64,000 bases of DNA from Sphingorhabdus sp. EL138 (GCF_945890115.1 NZ_CAMDCK010000006.1:1-64000); one strand, 5' to 3'; shown: positions 33,636 through 43,387, numbered from the stretch's first letter. Made by a program: numbers and translations. Notes: generated by a model from the sequence alone, not told the origin.

Positions 33636-35123
33636 TCACCCAATCGGGTAAAACACCGATTTCTCATGCTGATATTCGCGCAGCCAGTTGGGGCCATACT
33701 CGCGGCCGATGCCTGAGCGTTTATAGCCGCCAATCGGTGCGAAGCTCATTGTGCCGGTTCCGCCGTTGAGTGCGACGCTGCCGGTGCGGATTTTCAGGGC
33801 CATTGCATAACCAGTCGCGGCGTCGGCGGTTTCGATGCAGCCGGCCAACCCGTAGCGCGAGTCATTGGCGATTTGCACGGCTTCCTTGTCGGTATCGAAC
33901 CCGATGATGCAGCCGACAGGGCCGAAGATTTCATCCTGCGCGATGGCCATGTCGTTGGTGACATTGTCGAACAATGTCAGGTCGGCGAAGAAGCCCCTGT
34001 CCAGCCCCGCAGGCCGTCCGCCGCCGCAGATCAATGTTGCGCCCGCCGCCTTGCCGAGGGCAATATAATGCTCGACCTTAGCGCGCTGGCTTTCGCGGAT
34101 TAGCGGCCCCATCGTCACGCTCGGGTCAGCCGCATTGCCAACCTTGATATGCGCGGCCATTGCTGCGGCCATTTGGACGAACGCAGGCCGGATACTGTTA
34201 TGCACCAGCAACCGCGTGGTAATCGCACAGCCCTGGCCTGCATTGACCGAAAGTATGCCCACCGCCATCGCGGCGGCGCGCTGTACATCGGCGTCATGAC
34301 GCACAATCATCGCTGATTTGCCGCCGAGTTCGAGATGCACCTTTTTTAGCGTCGGCGCGGCCTGCGCCATGATGCTTGCGCCCACGCCTTCGGAACCGGT
34401 GAAGGTGACCATATCGACGCGCTCGTCGGTGCAGAGCAGTTGCCCCTCTGGGATGCCGCCCGTGACGATATTCAGCACGCCCTTCGGTAGCCCAATTTCC
34501 TCGCAAATCTCGCCGAACAGCAACGCCGAATAGGGCGTGAATTGCGAAGGTTTCAGGATCATCGTGCAACCTGCCATCAACGCGGGGCCGATCTTGGCAA
34601 GGTTGAGCAGAAACGGGAAATTATAACCGGTAATCGCGCTAACCACGCCGAAGGGTTCGCGCACAACCGTCGTTCCTCCGATATTCTGCGGACCGTCTGG
34701 CGCAAACATATTGGGGTTGATGTCGATGGGCAGGCGTTCAGGTTCATCGCGGCGCGCATATTTGATTGTGGAGATCAGGTGGTTGATCGGGTTGGCGACC
34801 TGCATCATGTAGGTGATGCCCTGCGCGCAGCCGACTTCGGCGACGATCAACGCGGCGATATCGGCCTGACGCGCTTGCAGGGCTGCGACCATCTTGTCCA
34901 TATATCCGGCGCGTTCGTCCATCGTCATTGTCGGCCATGGTCCGTTGTCAAATGCCTCTCGTGCGGCGGCAATGCCGGCATCGACTTGCGGCATGCTTGC
35001 GATTGGGGCGTGGCCGATGACTTCCTCGGTCGCCGGATTGATGACGGCCTCGGTGCCGCCTTCGGGAGAAACCCAAGCGCCGTTCACATAAATTTGGTCG
35101 ATGCTAGTGTAAGGAATATTCAT
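33636..35123 (-). CDS. Aldehyde dehydrogenase
   Basis: A 495-residue NAD(P)-dependent enzyme that oxidises an aldehyde to a carboxylate. Motifs: YNFPFLLNLAKIGPALMAGC, FTGSEGVGASIM, LELGGKSA with the general-base Glu, and GQGCAITTR with the catalytic Cys. ATG 35123 overlaps the GMC oxidoreductase stop (ATGA), so the pair is coupled: alcohol to aldehyde to acid. The longer open frame upstream is an artefact of reading into that gene. Confidence 0.94.
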   Translation of the reverse strand: MNIPYTSIDQIYVNGAWVSPEGGTEAVINPATEEVIGHAPIASMPQVDAGIAAAREAFDNGPWPTMTMDERAGYMDKMVAALQARQADIAALIVAEVGCAQGITYMMQVANPINHLISTIKYARRDEPERLPIDINPNMFAPDGPQNIGGTTVVREPFGVVSAITGYNFPFLLNLAKIGPALMAGCTMILKPSQFTPYSALLFGEICEEIGLPKGVLNIVTGGIPEGQLLCTDERVDMVTFTGSEGVGASIMAQAAPTLKKVHLELGGKSAMIVRHDADVQRAAAMAVGILSVNAGQGCAITTRLLVHNSIRPAFVQMAAAMAAHIKVGNAADPSVTMGPLIRESQRAKVEHYIALGKAAGATLICGGGRPAGLDRGFFADLTLFDNVTNDMAIAQDEIFGPVGCIIGFDTDKEAVQIANDSRYGLAGCIETADAATGYAMALKIRTGSVALNGGTGTMSFAPIGGYKRSGIGREYGPNWLREYQHEKSVFYPIG

Positions 35124-36721
35124 GCGTTTGCCTTCGCTGAAAGAATGATGTCGGCGGCGTTCATGGCGATTGCCATAGCCGGCGCGTTGGTATTGCCAGA
35201 GACTAGTGTGGGCATGATCGAAGTGTCGCAGACGCGAAGGCCATCCACCCCGCGCACGCGCAATTGCGGATCTAGCACACTGCCTTCGTCCGCGCCCATC
35301 GCCGCCGTTCCAGCGATGTGAAAACTGGTGCCTCCAAGTTGGAGTAAGTTCGCAGCAATTTCTTCGTCCGATTGGAAGGCCGCGCCTTTCCCGGTTTCTT
35401 CGACAATCCAATGTGACAGCGCGGGTTGCCGGCCAAGGCGGCGTAACCATTTGAATAGGTCAACTGCCGTTCGCCGGTCAATTTCCTCGGCAAAATGATT
35501 GGCGTTGATTGCGGGGGATTCCGCCGGATCTTTCGAAGTGATGTGCGTCCAGCCCCGGCTTTCGGGCCGCGTAAAATAGCCGAGCACGCGCATTCCGGGG
35601 AATTTGTCGAGCACCGGCGCACCGTCCGCACCGATGGACATCGTGACCAGCATCGAACCGATCTGCGCATCGGGGCGGGTGATTTCTGCCCGCGTTTTGA
35701 TAAACCCGCCCACTTCATGCGCCGCATCAGTCATCGGGCCGGAACTGAGCAGGAAATAGCGCAACACCGCTGCAAGCAAGCTAAGCCCTTGCAAGTTACG
35801 GTTCGAGCTACCGCTTTTTACCTTCCAATCGACAGCAACATAGCGATGTTCCCGCAGATTTTCGCCCACCAGAGGGCTGTCCACTAGCGGCTCGATGCCA
35901 AGTGCCTGCAATCGCGCTTTATCGCCGATGCCTGATAGTTCGAGCAGCTTGGGGCTTTCCAAAGCGCCGGCGCTCAGGATGATTTCGCCATGGCAGGCAA
36001 TGTTGCGATCAGCCAACTGGATGCCAGAGGCGCGCTTGCCTTCAAAGAGGACGCGCTCGACGCGAACGCCGGTCAGGACGTCGAGATTGGCGCGGGCGCG
36101 CACTGGATCAAGGAACGCCTTCGCGGCGGAAAAACGTTTGCCCTTGTGCGTGGTCAGCACCTGATAGCCCATGCCCTGATCGGCGACTACATCGACGTGG
36201 TTGACGTCTTCGACTGTCGGCACCCCCATCTCACCGGCGGCATCCAGAATGGCATCGCACAACGGATTGTCCGATGGATGCTGCGATATTTTTAGTGGTC
36301 CGCCGGTGCCGCGCCATTCGTCAGCGCCAAGCACATGATCTTCAAGCGCGACATATTGCTTGCCGATCCGGTCCCAACCCCAATCGGTGCAACCTGCTTT
36401 TTCCCAATCGTCATAATCTTGCGGACTGCCGCGCATATATACCATGCCGTTGATCGAACTGGAGCCGCCGACTGTGCGACCTTTCAGCCAGATTTCCTCC
36501 GGCTGGTTGCCCGCTGGTGTTACCGGATAGGCATAAACATGCTCGTTACCCGGCGCGAGCAGCTTGCCGATACCGCGCGGCATATGGATGAACGGGCTTT
36601 TGTCGTCCGGCCCGCTTTCAATCAGCAGGACGCGGGTTTTCGGGTCCGCCGATAGCCGGTTTGCAAGCACACAGCCCGAAGAACCGGCGCCAACGATGAT
36701 ATAGTCATAACTCTCCATCAT
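35120..36721 (-). CDS. GMC-family FAD oxidoreductase (choline dehydrogenase-like)
   Basis: About 533 residues with the FAD motif YIIVGAGSSGCVLANRL, the GMC signature TVGGSSSINGMVYMRG, ILSAGALESPKLLELSGIG, and the C-terminal active-site region FHIAGTAAMG with its His. Such enzymes oxidise primary alcohols to aldehydes. Two consecutive ATGs (36721, 36718) are possible starts. It forms an operon with the aldehyde dehydrogenase and is divergent from the sulfotransferase gene, with an island palindrome between them. Confidence 0.92.
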   Translation of the reverse strand: MMESYDYIIVGAGSSGCVLANRLSADPKTRVLLIESGPDDKSPFIHMPRGIGKLLAPGNEHVYAYPVTPAGNQPEEIWLKGRTVGGSSSINGMVYMRGSPQDYDDWEKAGCTDWGWDRIGKQYVALEDHVLGADEWRGTGGPLKISQHPSDNPLCDAILDAAGEMGVPTVEDVNHVDVVADQGMGYQVLTTHKGKRFSAAKAFLDPVRARANLDVLTGVRVERVLFEGKRASGIQLADRNIACHGEIILSAGALESPKLLELSGIGDKARLQALGIEPLVDSPLVGENLREHRYVAVDWKVKSGSSNRNLQGLSLLAAVLRYFLLSSGPMTDAAHEVGGFIKTRAEITRPDAQIGSMLVTMSIGADGAPVLDKFPGMRVLGYFTRPESRGWTHITSKDPAESPAINANHFAEEIDRRTAVDLFKWLRRLGRQPALSHWIVEETGKGAAFQSDEEIAANLLQLGGTSFHIAGTAAMGADEGSVLDPQLRVRGVDGLRVCDTSIMPTLVSGNTNAPAMAIAMNAADIILSAKANA

Positions 36722-36751
36722 CGCAGATTGCTTCGGTCTTCCATGTTGAGA

Positions 36752-36767
36752 CCTTTCCACAGATAGG
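36752..36767 (+). promoter_or_regulatory. Island palindrome copy (sulfotransferase/GMC leader)
   Basis: CCTTTCCACAGATAGG, 52 bases before the sulfotransferase ATG (36820) and 30 before the divergent GMC start (36721). Confidence 0.65.
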
Positions 36768-36819
36768 GCCGCACATCGATATTTAAGAGCAGCACTGCTC
36801 GGAATAGGAGAGTGCCAAA

Positions 36820-37962
36820 ATGACTGAACATGATTCTGTCGACGCGATGATGGCTGCTGCTGGTCTGACTGGCGAGTTCGCAGCGGGAACGAGACCCGGC
36901 CTGGCCGCAGCACTTGACGCGCTTGAGGTCGAAAGCGGCTTGAGTAATGAGGGTAGGGACCGCGCGCTGGCTCAATTTCAGGATAATCTTGGACGGCTGG
37001 CTGCGATTGCAACGGACCGGGCGGCGCATCCTGAGATTGCCGATGTGGTGATTGATCGGCCCGTCTTCATTCTCGGCCTTCCGCGCTGCGGCACAAGCAT
37101 CCTTCATGCCCTGATTGGCGCTGATCCAGATGTGCGTACGCCGTTGCAATGGGAAGTCGCAGCGCCGTCGCCTCCGCCCGATGCAGCGACGTTCGATAGC
37201 GATTCGCGTGCTGAAGGTTTTGATGCCTATGTCGCCGCGAACTTTACCGGCGCTTGGGCCGACGTGCTGAAAGCGCATCCCATCGGTGCACGCATCCCTC
37301 AAGAATGCGGCATGATTTTGGAAACAGCGTTTCAAGGGATCAACCCCACCATGCTGTTCAGCCTTCCGGGGTATTATGAATGGTACAAAGATGCCGATAC
37401 GGCATTCGGCTATCAGGTGCATAAGATGTGGCTGCAACATCTGTCATGGAAAAACCCGCGCAAACGTTGGGTGCTTAAAGTGCAGGAGCATGCCTATCAT
37501 TTACCCGCTTTGATGGCGGTGTACCCCGATGCTGTTTTGGTGCAACCGCACCGTGATCCGGTGATAGTGATGGCGTCGATTTCGCGGCTAATTGAGGTTA
37601 TTCGTTCGGTGAGTTTCGACAAGATTGATCGCGCGGCATTGGGGCAGGAGTTGCTGCATTTATGGCATGATGGTCAGGTTCGTTCGATGACATTCCGCAC
37701 AGGAAACCCGCATGTGAAGGTGCACGACCTGCGCTTCAAGGATATTGTCGCCGACCCCATAGAGGCAGTGCGCGGCGTTTATGCGCATGCCGATATGGAG
37801 TTTTCAGCCAAAACCGAGCGCGCGGTGAGTGCGTGGTGGGCAGACAATCCGGCGGACAAGCACGGCCAGCACAAATATGAGCTTTCCGATTATGGGTTGA
37901 CCCGCGAACAGGTCGAAAACGTCTATGCTGATTATATCGCGACTTATCGGGATTATTTGTGA
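36820..37962 (+). CDS. Sulfotransferase-family protein
   Basis: A 380-residue protein with the PAPS 5'-phosphosulfate loop VFILGLPRCGTSILHALIG (about residues 82-100) and a 3'-phosphate-type segment VQPHRDPVIVMASISRL. Bacterial members of this branch transfer sulfate to alcohols, but in degradation clusters related proteins may do other chemistry on hydroxylated substrates. AGGAGAG lies before the ATG. Its stop overlaps the next gene's GTG (37959), so the two are coupled. No PAPS-synthesis gene is in the window. Confidence 0.85.
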   Translation: MTEHDSVDAMMAAAGLTGEFAAGTRPGLAAALDALEVESGLSNEGRDRALAQFQDNLGRLAAIATDRAAHPEIADVVIDRPVFILGLPRCGTSILHALIGADPDVRTPLQWEVAAPSPPPDAATFDSDSRAEGFDAYVAANFTGAWADVLKAHPIGARIPQECGMILETAFQGINPTMLFSLPGYYEWYKDADTAFGYQVHKMWLQHLSWKNPRKRWVLKVQEHAYHLPALMAVYPDAVLVQPHRDPVIVMASISRLIEVIRSVSFDKIDRAALGQELLHLWHDGQVRSMTFRTGNPHVKVHDLRFKDIVADPIEAVRGVYAHADMEFSAKTERAVSAWWADNPADKHGQHKYELSDYGLTREQVENVYADYIATYRDYL

Positions 37963-39122
37963 GCAATTGGGATGGTGACTTAGCCACATTCGGGCAGACC
38001 GGCGAATTGCTGGCGCTGCTCGAACGGACAGATGATCCGCAATTGACCGCAGAGGCGCACAAGTTATTCTATATGGCGCTAGCATCGGGCTGGTTCACCG
38101 CGTTTGCGGACCCAGATTTCCCCGATTTTGTGCCTGCGGTAAATACGCATCTCAACGCGGTCGGTACCAATCCTGATTTCATTTATGGCGCAGCCTCCAT
38201 CGACGGTAACGGCACATATTTAATCAGCGGCGAACGCGGTGACGGGTTGTTCCTGATGCTCGATATCGTCGCGGGCGGACTAGGCGTGATGGAGCAATTG
38301 GGGCCGTCGCTTGGCACGCTCGATTTTGATATGCTGGCGATTGACGATAATCTAAGGTTCGAAGTTATGCTCAGCACGCACCGGCCAGCTTGCTGGGACG
38401 GAAATTGGCATCCACTCGACCCATCAGCCCGCTCGCTGTCGCTGCGGCAGGCCAGTTATGATTGGGGCCGGGGTCGCGAGGCGCGTCTTGCAATCGAACG
38501 TTTGGACAAGGCACACGCACCTCGCCGCTGGTCTCCCGACGAGATCGCAGTGCGCCTCACCGCGCTTGCACGATATCCCAAGCGCCTTGCGGGAATGTCG
38601 CTTGGCTTTATCAAATCGCAGCGCGACAAGGGGCTGTGGAACGCGCTGGAGCCTGATGACTGGGCCGGACGCGGTGGGGTGCAAGGGCAGCATTATTACC
38701 AAGGGCTGTTTCGGCTGGAACCCGGGCAGGCTCTGTTGTTGGAAACCGACCTGCCGGAGACCGTGCGTTACTGGAATGTCCAATTGTCGGACATGATGTG
38801 GAACAGCATCGACTGGATGAACCGGCAATCGAGCTTGAACGGAGGGCAAGCGCGGATTGATCATGACGGCAAATTTCGTGCGGTAATCGCCGCTAACGAT
38901 CCCGGTGTTCCCAACTGGCTCGATACCGGCGCAAATAATGAAGGCGCAATCATGCTGCGCTGGACCGGTGCGAGTAGCGGGCCTGCGCCGATTTTAACTG
39001 TGGTCGATGCCGCCGAACTCAAAAGCCGCTTGCCAGCGGATACTCCTTCCGTTTCCAAAACAGAGCGCGAAGAAGCCTTGCGTGCGCGAAGACGAGCGGT
39101 TCAATGGCGGCGGCGCTGGTAA
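37959..39122 (+). CDS. DUF1214-like protein
   Basis: A 387-residue protein of unknown function. The C-terminal half matches the DUF1214 pattern (LETDLPETVRYWNVQLSDMMW, NSIDWMNRQSSLNGGQA, IAANDPGVPNWLDTG). It has no signal peptide or membrane segment. It starts at GTG 37959 inside the sulfotransferase stop; such pairs suggest that the two act on the same substrate. It ends 2 bases from the convergent PQQ dehydrogenase gene. Confidence 0.75.
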   Translation: MSNWDGDLATFGQTGELLALLERTDDPQLTAEAHKLFYMALASGWFTAFADPDFPDFVPAVNTHLNAVGTNPDFIYGAASIDGNGTYLISGERGDGLFLMLDIVAGGLGVMEQLGPSLGTLDFDMLAIDDNLRFEVMLSTHRPACWDGNWHPLDPSARSLSLRQASYDWGRGREARLAIERLDKAHAPRRWSPDEIAVRLTALARYPKRLAGMSLGFIKSQRDKGLWNALEPDDWAGRGGVQGQHYYQGLFRLEPGQALLLETDLPETVRYWNVQLSDMMWNSIDWMNRQSSLNGGQARIDHDGKFRAVIAANDPGVPNWLDTGANNEGAIMLRWTGASSGPAPILTVVDAAELKSRLPADTPSVSKTEREEALRARRRAVQWRRRW

Positions 39123-39123
39123 G

Positions 39124-41460
39124 CTATTTCTTTTTAGGGAGCGCGAACGCGACGAGTTGGTCGCTATAACCGGATAATATACCGCCGTGTCCGCCTGCCG
39201 CGATAACTACAAACTGACGTCCGCTTTTTGCCGACCAATAGGTCATCGGCGTCGCGTTACCACCTGCGGGCAGACGGCCTTTCCACAATTCTTTGCCAGT
39301 TTTTATATCATAAGCGCGGATCATATGTTCCTGCGTCGCCCCTATGAAGGCAATGCCAGATGAGGTGATAATCGATCCCCCAATATTGGGCGTACCCATC
39401 GGTATCGGCAGCCCAGTCTTTAGCAACAACGGCCCGCTATCGCGCGCTGTTCCAAACGGCTTTTGCCAAATTATCTTGCGTGTGTTGAGGTCAACCGCGC
39501 TAATCATGCCATAAGGCGGCTGAGTGCAGGGTGCGAGCAACGGTGACAGAAACGGTTTGATTGAAGCAGCATAAGGCGCGCCTTCTTGCGCAACGGGGCC
39601 GGCGATGTTCTCAAAACTCGGCTTTGGTATCGCTTTAAGGCCGATGGCATCCGCCTGCACACGCGTTAGCAATTGGTTGTAATTGATGACATGCGACGAA
39701 TTCACGATCATGATCCGGCTGACAGGGTCAACGGAAACACTGCCCCAATTTATCCCCCCCAGTGAACCGGGCCAGGTGATCGTGGGCTGATCGACGCCGA
39801 TGGGCGTGAGTGAGCCATCAAACCGCGCACGGCGAAATTGTAAGCGGCACCAAGCCTGATCAATCGGCGTAACGCCCCACATCGTTTTTTCACTAGGGCG
39901 GCTTCCGGCAAAGGAGGGCATCCCCGTTGAAAACGGCTGCGTGGGCGAAGATCGCTCTCCGTCCAGGCTGCTAACTGGCACGCGCTGTTCGGTGACTTCT
40001 GCGATTGGCTCACCAGTGCGGCGGTCGAGCATGAAAATCTCGCCGCGCTTGGTCGGCTGGAGCAGAGCAGGGCGGCCATCAGCAAGATCAATCAACACCG
40101 GCTGTGAGCCGACATCATAGTCCCAAAGGTCATGGTGTGTTGTCTGAAAGTGCCAGCGCGGCTTGCCTGTGTTTGCATCGAGCGCCACGACCGCGCTTGA
40201 ATATTTATCCATTTCGGGAGTGCGATGGCCTCCGTGGTAATCGGGCGTAGCGTTCCCCATTGGTGCAAAGACCAAGCCCAGTTTTTCGTCCGCACTCATC
40301 GGGGCCCAACTGTTTGGCGTGCCAGGAGTATAGGTTTCGTCTTCTGTAGGCTCGGTTTGCTTGTCAGGTCTGCCCATATCCCAAGCCCATGCAAACGCTC
40401 CGCTGACGGCATCAAATGCGCGGATAACGCCCGATGGTTCGCCGGTTTTCTGCCCGTCAGTCACCCAACCGCCGATAACCAGCATTCCATTGACCAGAGT
40501 GGGCGGCGAGGTGACGTGATAATAACCAGCGGGAGCGACGCTCATGCCTTTCAAGAGATTGACCGCGCCGCCCTTGCCAAAGTTTGGGCAGACTTTGCCT
40601 GTTGCCACATCCACCGCAATTAGGCGGCTGTCTATGGTTGCTGTATAGAGCCGTTCGGCGCAGATTGCCCCGGTAGCCGACGCTGCCACTTTGTAATAGG
40701 CTAAGCCCCGGCAGGTTTGTCCGAAAATTCCTTCGGTGTTGGCATGTGCCGCAAACCGCCAAACCTGTTTCCCGGTTTCGGCATCAATCGCTATAATGTC
40801 ATTATATCCCGAACAGACATACAGCCGCTCGCCGATTTTTAACGGAGTCGCTTCGAACGGCGCAGCCTCGCCGTTTGGTTCCTTTCCGAGAGAGAATTTC
40901 CAAGCGGGCGCCAACGCGCCCACATTATCAACGGTGATTTGCTTCAGCGGCGAATGGCGGTTGCCACCCAGCGTATTGCCGTAGTTGAGCCATTCTCCAT
41001 CTGCCGTTCTTTCACCCGGCAGCGAGGCCACGTCTGTGCCGCCATTGATCCGATCATTCCAGAAGACCCAGCTGGTCCCTGCAACCAAGCAAAGCGCGAC
41101 GATCAACAGCGCTGTTTTGGTCAGCAAAGTGGATACGCGAAGGCCAAGTGACCGTCGTACCCAGGGCATCAGCAGCCATACACCAATTCCGCTCAACAAC
41201 CCAAGACGCGCGGCAAGAGCCCATCCATTCAAGCCCGATTCCCAAATGCTCCAAACCAGAGTCACAAACCAAAGCACCGCGAATACTGTCAGCGCTTTGG
41301 GCGATTGCTTCCAAAGCCACCAAGCCGTGACGATGAGCGCAATGCCTGCGGGTAGATAATAAGCCGAACCGCCGGCCATCAGCAATTGCGCGCCCAGCCA
41401 AACAAGCGAGCCGCCCATCAGCAGCAATAGGACAGCTAGAACACGGTTCAGAAATGTCAT
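39124..41460 (-). CDS. Membrane-bound PQQ-dependent dehydrogenase (glucose dehydrogenase type)
   Basis: A 778-residue protein. The first 130 residues hold about five transmembrane helices, as in the quinone-linked membrane glucose dehydrogenase; the rest is an eight-bladed propeller in the periplasm with W-motifs such as GKQVWRFAAH, GAFAWAWDMGRPD, GKPRWHFQTTHHDLWDYDVGSQ and GKELWKGRLPAGGNA. It passes electrons from an alcohol or cyclic hemiacetal to ubiquinone. No pqq biosynthesis genes are in the window. The AveC-like membrane protein gene just upstream overlaps by 4 bases. Confidence 0.92.
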   Translation of the reverse strand: MTFLNRVLAVLLLLMGGSLVWLGAQLLMAGGSAYYLPAGIALIVTAWWLWKQSPKALTVFAVLWFVTLVWSIWESGLNGWALAARLGLLSGIGVWLLMPWVRRSLGLRVSTLLTKTALLIVALCLVAGTSWVFWNDRINGGTDVASLPGERTADGEWLNYGNTLGGNRHSPLKQITVDNVGALAPAWKFSLGKEPNGEAAPFEATPLKIGERLYVCSGYNDIIAIDAETGKQVWRFAAHANTEGIFGQTCRGLAYYKVAASATGAICAERLYTATIDSRLIAVDVATGKVCPNFGKGGAVNLLKGMSVAPAGYYHVTSPPTLVNGMLVIGGWVTDGQKTGEPSGVIRAFDAVSGAFAWAWDMGRPDKQTEPTEDETYTPGTPNSWAPMSADEKLGLVFAPMGNATPDYHGGHRTPEMDKYSSAVVALDANTGKPRWHFQTTHHDLWDYDVGSQPVLIDLADGRPALLQPTKRGEIFMLDRRTGEPIAEVTEQRVPVSSLDGERSSPTQPFSTGMPSFAGSRPSEKTMWGVTPIDQAWCRLQFRRARFDGSLTPIGVDQPTITWPGSLGGINWGSVSVDPVSRIMIVNSSHVINYNQLLTRVQADAIGLKAIPKPSFENIAGPVAQEGAPYAASIKPFLSPLLAPCTQPPYGMISAVDLNTRKIIWQKPFGTARDSGPLLLKTGLPIPMGTPNIGGSIITSSGIAFIGATQEHMIRAYDIKTGKELWKGRLPAGGNATPMTYWSAKSGRQFVVIAAGGHGGILSGYSDQLVAFALPKKK

Positions 41461-42230
41461 GGTACCAACAGGCTCGGCCCACCGAACAATGCACGGCCAA
41501 GCATTGCTGACCCGATGTTGAAGATGAAGAAACTAACCTGAAACAGGACTATCATGGCCCAGATACGAGCGAGTTCGCGTCGCCACCCGGCGGGCTTTGC
41601 CGCGATTCCCATTTTGACCTCATGCGGCCAAAATCCGTCGGTTTCGCGCTTGGCGAGCTTGGCCACGAAATACGCCGCCCATAAACCGAGCAACGCAGGG
41701 AAAATCAGCGGCAGTCGACCTTTTTCGGTTTGGAGCCCAGGGCCGATGACCACATCATAGGTCCACCAACCATTGGCAACCGAACTGCCCTCGACATAGA
41801 TCTGATACGCAAGGAATAACGGAAAGGCGATCAGCAAAGATAACCAATTGATAGAGAGTTTTGGGAACTTTTGGCCGAGCCAACTCACCAAAGTGACGAG
41901 TAAAGGGATCGATACCGCGAACCACCAGCCCCAGCTAAAGGGGATGAACAATGGCTTCACTGGCGTTGTAAAAGGCATCTCACCCCAGAAGGGCAGTCTT
42001 GCGAACGCGGGGTTCCACGCAACATATGCACCCCAGTCGCCAAAAAATTCTTGCCAAAAACTAGACGTGGCTGCGATCAGGCAGAGGCCGACGAGTGGCA
42101 GTCTCTTATTCTTCCATGTCAGCAATATCGTGACGACGACTAGAATACACCACAAATAAATACTGCCGGTTTCCATCATCCATGGGTTGACCGGCGGTGC
42201 CATTTGTTGGGCCATTTGCGGAACGCTCAT
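41457..42230 (-). CDS. Integral membrane protein, possibly AveC-like
   Basis: A 257-residue protein with about six transmembrane helices (starting near MMETGSIYLWCILVVVTILL) and conserved aromatic clusters, e.g. FWQEFFGDWGAYVAWNP and SWGWWFAVSIPLLVTLVS. The layout resembles the spirocyclase AveC-like family, whose founding member shapes the spiroketal of avermectin. I give that only as a possibility. It lies between an NTF2-fold gene and the PQQ dehydrogenase with 4-base overlaps, so the three are translated together and probably act on one membrane-soluble substrate. Confidence 0.6.
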   Translation of the reverse strand: MSVPQMAQQMAPPVNPWMMETGSIYLWCILVVVTILLTWKNKRLPLVGLCLIAATSSFWQEFFGDWGAYVAWNPAFARLPFWGEMPFTTPVKPLFIPFSWGWWFAVSIPLLVTLVSWLGQKFPKLSINWLSLLIAFPLFLAYQIYVEGSSVANGWWTYDVVIGPGLQTEKGRLPLIFPALLGLWAAYFVAKLAKRETDGFWPHEVKMGIAAKPAGWRRELARIWAMIVLFQVSFFIFNIGSAMLGRALFGGPSLLVP

Positions 42231-42682
42231 GCCGTCATCGCCTTGATATAGGCAGGTAGGTTATGGTCGTAACATTTCTTTTCTCGTAAGTGAGAAATGC
42301 GCCATCCATCGGCGGTCCGGCGGAATTCATGGATATACCAAAGGCCAAAGAATAATGTCTGCGGTTGCCCGTCATCGCCCGGCACCACCATCGGGTTGGA
42401 ACAGACGGTGCGCGTTTCAGCAATGTCACCGTCGATCTTATATTGGGTTGTGCTGACCGCGTGCTGAAAGTTGGTGATCGGAGCCAGACTGGTGCGCAGA
42501 AACTCTTTGATTTCGGCCAGCGACCCTTTGACCGGAACCATTTCGGTGTAATCGATCACTGCGTCATCGGTGAAATATTGATCGAGCGCATCGAAATCGC
42601 GATCATCGACGGCATAGCAATAGCCGACCATCAGGTCCTGAATCTCGAACCGGTCGGACATTTCTTGTAAAGATAGCGTCAT
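42227..42682 (-). CDS. NTF2-fold (SnoaL-like) protein
   Basis: A 151-residue protein: MSDRFEIQDLMVGYCYAVDDRDFDALD, YFTDDAVIDYTEM, ITNFQHAVSTTQYKIDGD and GWRISHLREKKCY. The fold includes isomerases, dehydratases and cyclases; catalytic residues are not certain. It opens the leftward operon with the AveC-like protein and the PQQ dehydrogenase. An island palindrome lies 50 bases before its start. Confidence 0.8.
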   Translation of the reverse strand: MTLSLQEMSDRFEIQDLMVGYCYAVDDRDFDALDQYFTDDAVIDYTEMVPVKGSLAEIKEFLRTSLAPITNFQHAVSTTQYKIDGDIAETRTVCSNPMVVPGDDGQPQTLFFGLWYIHEFRRTADGWRISHLREKKCYDHNLPAYIKAMTA

Positions 42683-42732
42683 TGGCTAATTCCTCTCCTC
42701 ATTTCAATCTAGCGGCTTATCGAATGCATCGC

Positions 42733-42748
42733 CCTTTCCGTTGGTAGG
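42733..42748 (+). promoter_or_regulatory. Island palindrome copy between two NTF2-fold genes
   Basis: CCTTTCCGTTGGTAGG, exactly 56 bases before the ATG at 42805 and 50 before the divergent start at 42682, so it could serve both. Confidence 0.65.
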
Positions 42749-42804
42749 TTGCGCGAGCAGGCCGGTCGGGAAAAGAACAGCTAACCAAACAAGGAGACTA
42801 TAAA

Positions 42805-43335
42805 ATGGCCGGACGTATCCCGCCCTTCACACTTGAAGATTTCAAACTTTCGCCCGAAAAGCGAGCGGAGATCACCGATGGTTTGACCGAGCGTCAAGCT
42901 TTTATGACCAATCAGTGGATGAACCTGCATGATAAATTGAATGTGGGCGATTGGGGTGGATTCGAAGAGTTCATGGATGTCCCGAACATGACCTATGATA
43001 ATCCTAACCGGCCGGACCTCGGAACATTTGAACAGTGGAACACCTCGCCGCGTGCACTGTTCGATACCTTCCCGCCAAGCGTATACCGCACGCTGAAAGC
43101 TTGGGGCAAAGGCGATGACGAAATCTGCGTGTTATGCCATCATCATGGCAAACACACCGGCGGCCCTTACATGGGTGTGCAGCCTACAGGCAATCAGTTG
43201 GACGTGCTTTGGTTTTCATGGATCAAGTTTAACGGCGACAAGATTGTGCACATTTATTCGATCTCAGACGTACTTTCGATGCTGATTGATCTGGAAGTAA
43301 TCGAAGCGCCGCAGCCGGTCGATCCTTACAAATAA
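42805..43335 (+). CDS. NTF2-fold (SnoaL-like) protein
   Basis: A 176-residue protein with an N-terminal extension (IPPFTLEDFKLSPEKRAEIT) and a SnoaL-like core: NQWMNLHDKLNVGDWGGFEEFM, MTYDNPNRPDLGTFEQW, CVLCHHHGKHTGGPYMGVQP. SnoaL-type enzymes catalyse ring closure or isomerisation in polyketide pathways. AAGGAGACT gives an excellent ribosome-binding site. It is a single-gene unit between a palindrome copy and a strong terminator, which suggests high expression. Confidence 0.8.
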   Translation: MAGRIPPFTLEDFKLSPEKRAEITDGLTERQAFMTNQWMNLHDKLNVGDWGGFEEFMDVPNMTYDNPNRPDLGTFEQWNTSPRALFDTFPPSVYRTLKAWGKGDDEICVLCHHHGKHTGGPYMGVQPTGNQLDVLWFSWIKFNGDKIVHIYSISDVLSMLIDLEVIEAPQPVDPYK

Positions 43336-43353
43336 GGCTCTTTGGGGGGAGCG

Positions 43354-43386
43354 AAAAGGGGAGGCCATTGTGCCTCCCCTTTTTTG
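43354..43386. terminator. Strong bidirectional terminator
   Basis: A 12-bp perfect stem, AAAAGGGGAGGC (43354-43365) with GCCTCCCCTTTT (43372-43383), with T runs on either strand. It separates convergent NTF2-fold and GST genes. Confidence 0.92.
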
Positions 43387-43387
43387 T

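Noticed and set aside
33320-33733. A leftward 137-codon frame between the luciferase-like and aldehyde dehydrogenase genes, possibly a transposase relic
   Set aside because: It overlaps the ends of both real genes and shows no transposase motif; only short palindromes are present.
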